Assembly (NCBI GenBank): GCA_021414045.1
Contig: JAIOPF010000271.1
Coordinates: 1-14,427 of the forward strand
DNA length: 14,427 bases
Source: Deltaproteobacteria bacterium
Lineage (GTDB): Bacteria > UBA10199 > DSSB01
Reading direction: 5' to 3'
Below are positions 6,697 through 13,002 of the stretch, one piece after another. The number at the start of each line of letters is the position of its first letter. The stretch's first letter is position 1. The translations under genes and the position numbers were made by a program. Under the pieces are notes generated by a model, which was not told the DNA's origin, searched no databases, and saw only the letters and a program-made list of their open reading frames with translations.

Positions 6697-7311
6697 CTAG
6701 GGAAGTCCCAGGGCCTGCAGTTTCTTCCAATGGTTTTTCCGGTAGAATTGCCGGAGTTCGCGGAAAAGCCCGTCGTAGGAGTGCGGGCCCAGGTATTCGC
6801 GCTCCAGTTGCAGGCAATAGCGGTAGGCGAGGCGCCGCGCGGCGTCGTAGGTCTCGCGCTGGGCGTCGCTCAGGCCCTCGAGGTTGGCGGCGTGGCGGAG
6901 GTGCGACTTCGCTTCCTCTTGGCGAGCCTCGTCGGGCTGCAGGCGCAGGAACAGGAATTTGTCGACCTCGGCCTGAAGCTCCAATTCGAGCTGAGTGAGT
7001 CCTTCGGCATTTTTCAGGCGATGCTGCACCAAAAGCAGGTGGGAGACGCCTTCGAGCGTGGTGAGAATCTGGTGCGGCGAGGCTTGGTCGAGCCGCGCCG
7101 TTTCCGGTTCGAACTTCGAATGCAGGTAGAGACCGAGCTCGAAATCTTCGTCTTCTCCCGAGACGAGCAGCACCTCCTCGGCATGTCGGTAGGGATGGCC
7201 CTCGGCCAGCTGGCTCTCAAGCATGGGAAGATCGATGAGAAAGTCCGCGACGGGAGACGTCGGTTCGAGTTGGTAAGTCTCTTCTATCCAGCCTTGCAGT
7301 TCTTGCAGCAT
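6697..7311 (-). CDS. Unrecognised cytoplasmic helical protein (second of a coupled pair)
   Basis: A 204-residue protein with no signal peptide or membrane segment; I do not recognise the family. It is acidic and mainly helical, with one probable sheet-forming segment, EEVLLVSGEDEDFELGLYLH (45-64), followed by helices such as LEGVSHLLLVQHRLK (86-100), LTQLELELQAEVDKFLFLRL (105-124) and a basic C terminus (FRELRQFYRKNHWKKLQ). Nothing looks catalytic. I chose the ATG at 7309-7311 over the TTG directly before it because the ATG shares one base with the upstream gene's TGA stop (TGATG), a standard coupling arrangement. This implies stoichiometric production with the 7311-7937 protein and perhaps a complex. 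The GH113-like gene follows after 59 bp (or 23 bp from its alternative start). Confidence 0.8.
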   Translation of the reverse strand: MLQELQGWIEETYQLEPTSPVADFLIDLPMLESQLAEGHPYRHAEEVLLVSGEDEDFELGLYLHSKFEPETARLDQASPHQILTTLEGVSHLLLVQHRLKNAEGLTQLELELQAEVDKFLFLRLQPDEARQEEAKSHLRHAANLEGLSDAQRETYDAARRLAYRYCLQLEREYLGPHSYDGLFRELRQFYRKNHWKKLQALGLP

Positions 7312-7937
7312 CAATGTCTCGTTTCCGAACGAGGCGAACCTGGCGCCGCCGTGGGATGGATACCGAATTCCGCCAGTTTCTGCTTGATGCGTTCAGAACC
7401 CGTGCTCAGCCATTTCTCGTATAAACGAATCACATCGGAGTCCTTCAGGATATTGGAGCGTTCGCTGATCTCCGCCAGGACGTCGACGAAGCGGACGAAG
7501 CCCTCGCCCAATTCCCAGAAGGTCTCCGCGAATACCTCGCCGTGGCTGGTCTCTCTCGCCCGCGAATGCAGGCTGCGATAGGCGTTGCCGCCCATGGCGA
7601 CGTAGTAGTCGAGATCGATGTTCTTGCGCTGCAGCGAGTCTTGGAAGAAGCCGGACATATAGAGCGCGAAGTCGGCGATCTGCCTCAAGAGCCGTAAGGC
7701 CTCGGGGCCGTCGCTTTGCAGGGATTCTAAGTAGAGAATCGCGAGCGGGGTGTCTTCGTGCTGTGGGGAAGAGTAGAGATTATCGCGGCGACAAAAGTCG
7801 GAGAGGAGTCGAACTAGATAGAACTCGGTGTGAGGGTGTGCCTTGATGTTTTGATGTTGAAAGGTTCCGCGAACCTCTTCGAGGAAGTAGTCCTCCAAGG
7901 CTGCGGCTTGAATCAAGCGACCGGAAGGGTCGACCAT
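7311..7937 (-). CDS. Unrecognised helical protein (first of a coupled pair)
   Basis: A 208-residue soluble protein that I cannot place in a family. The predicted structure is almost wholly helical: LEDYFLEEVRGTFQHQ (14-29), FYLVRLLSDFCRR (39-51), LAILYLESLQ, EALRLLRQIADFALYMSGFF (79-98) and FVRFVDVLAEISER (147-160). The most distinctive segment is LDYYVAMGGNAYRSLHSRA (109-127), the best candidate for a conserved patch. The last 15 residues look disordered. No metal or nucleotide motif was seen. The start is well supported: AGGAGG (7948-7953) lies 10 nt before the ATG. Its stop overlaps the next gene's start (TGATG). The flippase-like gene ends 84 bp upstream on the same strand, so all may be one operon. 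Confidence 0.82.
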   Translation of the reverse strand: MVDPSGRLIQAAALEDYFLEEVRGTFQHQNIKAHPHTEFYLVRLLSDFCRRDNLYSSPQHEDTPLAILYLESLQSDGPEALRLLRQIADFALYMSGFFQDSLQRKNIDLDYYVAMGGNAYRSLHSRARETSHGEVFAETFWELGEGFVRFVDVLAEISERSNILKDSDVIRLYEKWLSTGSERIKQKLAEFGIHPTAAPGSPRSETRH

Positions 7938-8021
7938 ATATCCGTGACCTCCTTCACTGCCTCTTCGTCCATTCTAAGGGAGTTATCGGAGGATGCGCAA
8001 AGGAAATTGCGTGATTAGGGC

Positions 8022-9026
8022 TTAATGCATCGCGGCATCGGTGGGTTCCTTGAAAAGATCCCTCGACGTCCAACGCAGGCTGATCAAGCCCGCCAGGGAT
8101 TTGAAGAGGTAGTTCAAGATCATCCAAGTGAGGGAAATCGCCAGCAAAAGCTCTTCCGGAGCCACGGTCCCATGGGCAGCCGCGGGGGGTGTGACGTAAT
8201 TTTTTAAGAGCTGGACGATGGCGATCTGCGCCGCGCCCAGTCCGCCGGGCGTGAGCGGGATGGCGCCGGTCAACAAGACGATGGGGATGGCGCCCAGGAT
8301 ATTGCGATAGGGCACGCTGGCCCCGGCGATGCGGATCAAGAACCACATCGAGGAGATGATGGTTGCATGGATAGGCAAGCGGGAGAGGGCGATCTTCCCG
8401 TAGTCGGCCAAGGTGGCGTGGTGGAAGGGCTGAAAGAGGTGCTTGCCGCGGAGCCAATCTCCGAGGCGGAAATGGAAGCGCTTCGGCAGTATTTTGCCGA
8501 ACCAACCGCGCCAAAAGGCGAGGTGAAGGATAAGGCCGGCCAATGCGATGAAGGCTACCCGGCGCACCCAGTCTTCCAGCTGAAAGCCCTTCATATTGAG
8601 ATCCATCAAGAAGCTTCCAGCGAAGGCGAGGGCGATGACCCAATAAAGGTCGATGACGGTGACGAAGAAAATGCAACCCAGGGTTTTGAAAAAACTCATG
8701 TCGCGGGTGCGTTTTAAGAAGACCGCCAGGCTGGCCTGACCCGCGTTGTAGTTGACTAGAGAAAGTAGATAGCTAACGCAGCGGACCGGGAGTAGCTCGC
8801 GGAAACTCACCGGGGCGGCGAAACGGCTCAAAACGCGGCTCAAGACCCAAGTGTCGAGGACCATGATGGTTACAAAGTAAACCACCCCAAAGCCGATGAA
8901 GAGGGGGATATTCAGGTATCTCAGGCTCTCGAGGACCTGTTTTGGGGAGACTTGGCGGAATAAGTAGTACAGGAGTCCTGCGGCGACCAGCCACGGGAGC
9001 AGATTTTTGAGGATTTTCTTGGTCAT
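8022..9026 (-). CDS. Flippase-like (LPG synthase TM / UPF0104) membrane protein
   Basis: A 334-residue polytopic membrane protein with about eight hydrophobic segments (9-23, 40-62, 78-92, 114-140, 157-172, 218-234, 243-262, 292-316). It matches the lysylphosphatidylglycerol synthase transmembrane family (PF03706-type), which includes MprF flippase domains, AglD-like proteins and many envelope-glycolipid accessory proteins. Supporting motifs are the charged start followed by a helix, the segment LVNYNAGQASLAVFLKR (90-106) where the family usually has an R-x-GE box, and IPLTPGGLGAAQ (256-267), the family's late P-GG-x-G box. In both boxes the residue I expect as Glu is Gln here, so this is a divergent subgroup. 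There is no soluble synthase domain. Likely role: moving or assisting synthesis of a lipid-linked compound at the inner membrane. No strong ribosome site is visible before the ATG. Confidence 0.88.
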   Translation of the reverse strand: MTKKILKNLLPWLVAAGLLYYLFRQVSPKQVLESLRYLNIPLFIGFGVVYFVTIMVLDTWVLSRVLSRFAAPVSFRELLPVRCVSYLLSLVNYNAGQASLAVFLKRTRDMSFFKTLGCIFFVTVIDLYWVIALAFAGSFLMDLNMKGFQLEDWVRRVAFIALAGLILHLAFWRGWFGKILPKRFHFRLGDWLRGKHLFQPFHHATLADYGKIALSRLPIHATIISSMWFLIRIAGASVPYRNILGAIPIVLLTGAIPLTPGGLGAAQIAIVQLLKNYVTPPAAAHGTVAPEELLLAISLTWMILNYLFKSLAGLISLRWTSRDLFKEPTDAAMH

Positions 9027-9133
9027 GGAAGATTTGCCGCCATTATGGCTTCTGTCATAAATTTTCCGCTGACTCCATCTAAAATCCGGTTATTTCGTTT
9101 CTACGGCCTTTACGCCGACGATGAAATTTCTTA

Positions 9134-9163
9134 TTGTCGAAGCGGGTTTAGTATTAGTAGATA
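9134..9163 (+). promoter_or_regulatory. Possible sigma-70-type promoter of the valS unit
   Basis: TTGTCG at 9134-9139 and TAGATA at 9158-9163 with an 18-nt spacer. An alternative -10, TAGTAT, lies at 9149-9154. Either would place initiation just before the helix-protein gene at 9191. Matches are partial. Confidence 0.25.
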
Positions 9164-9180
9164 GCCATGGCAGGAAAGGA

Positions 9181-9186
9181 AGGAGG
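9181..9186 (+). promoter_or_regulatory. Ribosome binding site deciding the 9191 start
   Basis: AGGAGG within a purine-rich run (GGAAAGGAAGGAGG), 4 nt before the ATG at 9191. The in-frame ATG at 9167 has no such site before it and the Shine-Dalgarno would lie inside its coding sequence, so 9191 is preferred. Confidence 0.65.
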
Positions 9187-9190
9187 CCCA

Positions 9191-9427
9191 ATGTCCAGTG
9201 TATGGGATGATCCCGAGATCAGCGAAGAAGAGGTGACCCCCCTTCCGGATATCGCCGTGCCCGTCCAGCAGGCCCCAGCAGCGGTCCTTCCTCTCGAGGC
9301 CGAGCGCTTCGAGGCCTTGGCGGCCGAAATTCTCGAAAAAGTCGCCCGCGAAATCGTCCCCGAAATTGCCGAGCGCTTGATTCGTGAACAGCTTGAAGTT
9401 TTGATGTCTGAAACCGATTCCGAATAG
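9191..9427 (+). CDS. Small acidic protein with a C-terminal amphipathic helix
   Basis: A 78-residue soluble protein beginning MSSVWDDPEISEEEV. The first half is acidic and Pro/Ala-rich, probably disordered. The second half (about 36-74) is one long amphipathic helix, AERFEALAAEILEKVAREI followed by VPEIAERLIREQLEVLM. Helices of the form KVAR-E-x-VPE-x-AE-x-x-I-x-E-E are, to my recollection, common at the C termini of deltaproteobacterial response regulators and zinc-ribbon regulatory proteins; here the helix stands alone with no receiver domain. It may mediate binding to a partner or multimerisation. It precedes valS by 9 bp and is likely cotranscribed. An in-frame ATG at 9167 would add 8 residues but lacks a ribosome site. 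Function is unknown. Confidence 0.75.
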   Translation: MSSVWDDPEISEEEVTPLPDIAVPVQQAPAAVLPLEAERFEALAAEILEKVAREIVPEIAERLIREQLEVLMSETDSE

Positions 9428-9436
9428 TCTTTTCCC

Positions 9437-12160
9437 ATGTCCGATCCCATTCCCAACGAAATTCCCAAAGTCTACGAACCCCATGAAGTCGAGAAACATT
9501 GGTGGCAGGCCTGGGAGAGCGCCCGTCTCTTCGCCGCCCCCGACGATCCTAAGGGCTTGCCCACCTATTCGGTGGTGATTCCGCCTCCGAACGTGACGGG
9601 CTCGCTGCACATGGGGCATGCGCTCAACAATACTTTGCAGGACATCTTGGTGCGGTTCCAAAGGATGGAAGGCAAGGCGGCCCTCTGGGTCTTCGGCATG
9701 GACCACGCCGGTATCGCCACGCAAAACGTCGTCGAGCGCCAGCTCAAGGCGGAGGGGAAAAATCGCGACGACCTCGGTCGGGAGGCCTTCATCCAGCGCG
9801 TTTGGAAGTGGAAGGAAGAATCCGGCGGCAACATCCGCCATCAACTGAAGAAGTTGGGCTGCTCGCTGGACTACGAGCACGAGCGATTCACCATGGACGA
9901 AGGCCTGTCGCGAGCCGTGCGCGAGGTCTTCGTGAAGCTCTACGAAGAGGGGCTGATTTATCGGGCCCAGCGCTTGATCAATTGGTGCCCCCGCTGCCAT
10001 ACGGCCTTGAGCGACCTCGAAGTGGATTACCAAGAGATCAATTCTCACCTTTGGCATATCCGTTACCCGCTAGAGGCCGACCCCCAAGACCACATCATTG
10101 TGGCTACCACCCGTCCCGAGACCCTCTTGGGCGATACGGCCGTTGCCGTCCACCCCGACGACGAGCGCTACAAGCACCTCATTGGGAAAAATGTCGAATT
10201 GCCTTTGGTAAAGCGGCTGATCCCGATCGTTGGCGACGAGATGGTCGATGCCAGCTTCGGCAGCGGCGCCGTCAAGGTGACTCCGGCCCACGATTTCAAC
10301 GACTTCGATGTGGGTAACCGCCATAATCTCGAGCGAGTCAACGTTTTCACCGCGGACGCCCGCATGAACGAGGCCGCGGGCGCCTTCAAAGGGCAAGATC
10401 GCTTCGAGGCTCGGGTGAATATCGTTCGTGAGTTGGAAGAATTGGGTTTGATGCTCAAGATCGAGGAGCACAAGGCCAGCGTCGGGCACTGCTACCGCTG
10501 CAAGACCGTCGTCGAACCCTACCTCTCGATGCAATGGTTCGTGAAGACGACTCCCTTGGCCCAACCGGCCATTTCGGCGGTGCGAAGAGGAAAGACCCGG
10601 ATCCTTCCCCAACATTGGGAAAGCACCTATTTCAACTGGATGGAAAATATCCGAGACTGGTGCGTCTCCCGGCAAATTTGGTGGGGGCACCGTATCCCGG
10701 CCTGGTACTGCGGCCGCTGCATGGAGAACGCGCATCCCAGCGATGGCGTGATCGTCTCGCGCACCGACCTCAAGGTCTGCCCGCATTGCGGTCACAATGA
10801 CCTTCGGCAAGAGAGCGATGTCCTCGATACTTGGTTCTCATCGGCCCTATGGCCTTTTTCGACCTTGGGCTGGCCAGAACAGACGTCTCGCCTCCAGGCC
10901 TATTACCCGACCTCCTGCCTCGTGACCGGCTTTGACATCATCTTTTTCTGGGTGGCCCGCATGATGATGATGGGGCTGCATTTCACGGGCAAGGTGCCTT
11001 TCGACGATGTCTACATCCATGCCCTGATCCGAGACGCCCAGGGCCAGAAGATGAGCAAGAGCAAGGGCAACGTCATCGATCCCCTCGAGGTGATGGAAAA
11101 GTTCGGCACGGACGCCTTCCGCTTCACCCTGGCCGCCTTCGCCGCCCAGGGCCGCGACATCAAGCTTTCCGAAGAACGGGTCCTCGGATACCGGAATTTC
11201 TGCAACAAGATTTGGAACGCGGCGCGCTTCGTGCAGACCATGGCGTTGCCGCACGCGGATTTGGACGCCCTGGCCAAGATCGATTTCGATCCCGCCAAAC
11301 TCGAGGTGAAACAGGATATCAGTCAGTGGATCCTGGCGAAATTCTCCGAGGCCGCCTCCGAAGTGCGCAAGGGGATCAACGAGTACCGCTTCAACGACGC
11401 CGCGATGGCGACCTACCATTTCTTTTGGGGCACTTACTGCGATTGGTTCCTCGAGCTGATCAAGTCGGGGATGAAGTCCGAGGACGCGGCCCTGCGCAAG
11501 GAATTCGCGACCGTGGCCGCCCTGGTGCTCGACCAGAGCCTGCGCTTGCTGCATCCCTTCATGCCTTTCTTGAGCGAGGAGCTTTGGCAGAAATTGGCGC
11601 CGCGCCAAGGCGCCTTGCTGCCCACCGCGAAGTTTCCCTCGGCGCTGCCAGCCTCGAGGATCGCTGAACTTCGTGCGGCCGAAGAGCGCATCGAGGCGCT
11701 CACCGCCATCGTCGAAAAGATCCGCCAGATTCGCAAGGAGACCGGCATCCCGGACGCCGCCCAGTTATCGAAGGTGGTCTTGTTCAGCGAGGATTTGGCG
11801 GCTTTGGAGCGCATCGGCGCCATCGGGGTCCATATCGGCAACCTTACCAAGATTGGCGCTTTCGAGCTGAACAGGCCCGAGATCAAGGCGGAAAAGGGCG
11901 TCGCCCGCGGCATCACCACCTTCCGAGATATTTCCGTCTGGGTCGATTTGAAAGGCGTCGTCGACCTCCAAAAGGAAAAGCAACGCCAAGAGAAGGAATT
12001 GGCAAAATTGAACAACGGCCTGCAAGGCACGGTGAAGATGCTGGGCAACGCCGAGTTCGTCGCCAAGGCCCCGCCGGAATTGCTCGAAGAGAAGCGCGAA
12101 GCCGAAGCGACCTATCGCAAGAAGATCCAAGAAATCCAAGAAGCCCTGGCTTTGCTATAA
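9437..12160 (+). CDS. valS: Valyl-tRNA synthetase
   Basis: A 907-residue class I synthetase that charges tRNA-Val; full length for bacterial ValS. The Rossmann core begins at YSVVIPPPNVTGSLHMGHAL, with HMGH (58-61) as the HIGH box and a complete KMSKS at 538-542. Between them lies the CP1 editing domain (about 205-345; TTRPETLLGDTAV, GSGAVKVTPAHDFNDFDVG), which removes mischarged threonine. Cys pairs at WCPRC (183-187), HCYRC (351-355), CGRC (425-428) and CPHCG (448-452) fit zinc sites known in some ValS. WCVSRQIWWGHRIPAWYC and DVLDTWFSSALWPFSTLGWP support Val over Ile specificity. The anticodon-binding helices follow, and residues 842-905 form the ValS C-terminal coiled coil that grips the tRNA. 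No T-box leader is seen. nadC starts 5 bp after the stop. Confidence 0.99.
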   Translation: MSDPIPNEIPKVYEPHEVEKHWWQAWESARLFAAPDDPKGLPTYSVVIPPPNVTGSLHMGHALNNTLQDILVRFQRMEGKAALWVFGMDHAGIATQNVVERQLKAEGKNRDDLGREAFIQRVWKWKEESGGNIRHQLKKLGCSLDYEHERFTMDEGLSRAVREVFVKLYEEGLIYRAQRLINWCPRCHTALSDLEVDYQEINSHLWHIRYPLEADPQDHIIVATTRPETLLGDTAVAVHPDDERYKHLIGKNVELPLVKRLIPIVGDEMVDASFGSGAVKVTPAHDFNDFDVGNRHNLERVNVFTADARMNEAAGAFKGQDRFEARVNIVRELEELGLMLKIEEHKASVGHCYRCKTVVEPYLSMQWFVKTTPLAQPAISAVRRGKTRILPQHWESTYFNWMENIRDWCVSRQIWWGHRIPAWYCGRCMENAHPSDGVIVSRTDLKVCPHCGHNDLRQESDVLDTWFSSALWPFSTLGWPEQTSRLQAYYPTSCLVTGFDIIFFWVARMMMMGLHFTGKVPFDDVYIHALIRDAQGQKMSKSKGNVIDPLEVMEKFGTDAFRFTLAAFAAQGRDIKLSEERVLGYRNFCNKIWNAARFVQTMALPHADLDALAKIDFDPAKLEVKQDISQWILAKFSEAASEVRKGINEYRFNDAAMATYHFFWGTYCDWFLELIKSGMKSEDAALRKEFATVAALVLDQSLRLLHPFMPFLSEELWQKLAPRQGALLPTAKFPSALPASRIAELRAAEERIEALTAIVEKIRQIRKETGIPDAAQLSKVVLFSEDLAALERIGAIGVHIGNLTKIGAFELNRPEIKAEKGVARGITTFRDISVWVDLKGVVDLQKEKQRQEKELAKLNNGLQGTVKMLGNAEFVAKAPPELLEEKREAEATYRKKIQEIQEALALL

Positions 12161-12165
12161 TTTCG

Positions 12166-13002
12166 ATGAAATTACCTCAGCCCGAAATCCGAAAGCTGGT
12201 CTTGAACGCCCTGCGCGAGGACGCGGCCTTCCATGACATCACGACCCTCGCCATTGTCCCCAAAAATCGCCAAGCCAAGGCGATTCTTTTGGCCAAGCAA
12301 GATCTGATTCTCTGCGGCATGCCGATCGTCGAGGCGACCTTCCGCGCACTGGACCCCAAGCTCAAGATTCGCCGGAAATTTAAAGAAGGGGAGAAAGTCC
12401 GGAAAGGGCAGGCCGTCGCCGAACTTTCCGGTTCCGCCCGAACCCTGCTCTCCGGGGAAAGGGTGGCCCTGAATTTCCTCCAACGACTCTCGGGCATCGC
12501 GACCCTGACCCGAAGTTACGTCGAAGCCGTCCGCGGTACTCGGGCCAAAATATTGGACACCCGCAAAACCACGCCAGGATTGCGTTCGCTGGAACGCTAT
12601 GCCGTCGCCACCGGGGGCGGGACCAACCATCGATTTGATTTGCGGTCGGCGGCGATGGCGAAGGATAATCACCTGGCGATTGCGGGCTCCGCCGAGAAGG
12701 CCTTCGAGGCCCTTGCGGGGTTCACCGGAAGGAAAGAAATCATCATCGAAGTCAAGAACGCCAAGGAGCTGAGAGCCGCTCTTAGCGCGGGTGCTAGCCG
12801 CCTGCTGCTCGACAATATGTCTATCCCTCGATTGCGTGAATCGGTTTTGATTTCAGGGGGGAAGGCAAGGCTTGAAGCCTCCGGTGGTGTGACTCTTAAA
12901 AACGTTCGGCAAGTGGCGGGGACCGGCGTCGACTTCATCTCCGTGGGAGCCCTGACCCATTCCGCGCCGGCGGTGGATATTTCCCTGGAAATTGGCGACT
13001 GA
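12166..13002 (+). CDS. nadC: Nicotinate-nucleotide diphosphorylase (carboxylating)
   Basis: A 278-residue quinolinate phosphoribosyltransferase, the third step of de novo NAD synthesis (quinolinate plus PRPP to nicotinate mononucleotide, CO2 and PPi). Typical segments are EDAAFHDITT (18-27), SGERVALNFLQRLSGIAT (96-113), ILDTRKTTPGLRSLERYAV (129-147) followed by ATGGGTNHRFDL, the KDNH box (166-169), IEVKN (194-198), LLLDNMS (213-219), LEASGG (236-241) and the C-terminal ISVGALTHSAPAVDISLE. All expected basic PRPP and quinolinate contacts (Arg133, Lys134, His155, Arg156, Lys166) are present. It follows valS by 5 bp without its own clear Shine-Dalgarno, so translation probably depends on ribosomes finishing valS. 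Neither nadA nor nadB is in the window. Confidence 0.98.
   Translation: MKLPQPEIRKLVLNALREDAAFHDITTLAIVPKNRQAKAILLAKQDLILCGMPIVEATFRALDPKLKIRRKFKEGEKVRKGQAVAELSGSARTLLSGERVALNFLQRLSGIATLTRSYVEAVRGTRAKILDTRKTTPGLRSLERYAVATGGGTNHRFDLRSAAMAKDNHLAIAGSAEKAFEALAGFTGRKEIIIEVKNAKELRAALSAGASRLLLDNMSIPRLRESVLISGGKARLEASGGVTLKNVRQVAGTGVDFISVGALTHSAPAVDISLEIGD

Noticed and set aside
7996..8011. Hairpin CGCAA-AGGAAA-TTGCG between the flippase-like gene and the next gene
   Set aside because: A stem of only 5 bp with no following T-run on either strand; not a credible terminator.
7954..8676. Minus-strand frame of 240 codons within the flippase-like gene
   Set aside because: Same strand but shifted frame; the product is rich in Arg, His and Pro, typical of an out-of-frame read of a GC-rich membrane protein gene.
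9039..9049. Palindrome GCCATTATGGC just before the flippase-like gene
   Set aside because: 5-bp arms are expected by chance and no second copy was found; an operator cannot be supported.
9131..10057. Long minus-strand open frame opposite the start of valS (308 codons)
   Set aside because: Antisense to the conserved N-terminal half of ValS, with no domain and no ribosome site; the plus-strand helix-protein gene is better supported.
12156..12161. Perfect TATAAT at the valS stop codon
   Set aside because: A start site 6-8 nt later would fall at or after the nadC ATG (12166), and no -35 precedes it; it is the natural result of CTA-TAA followed by T.
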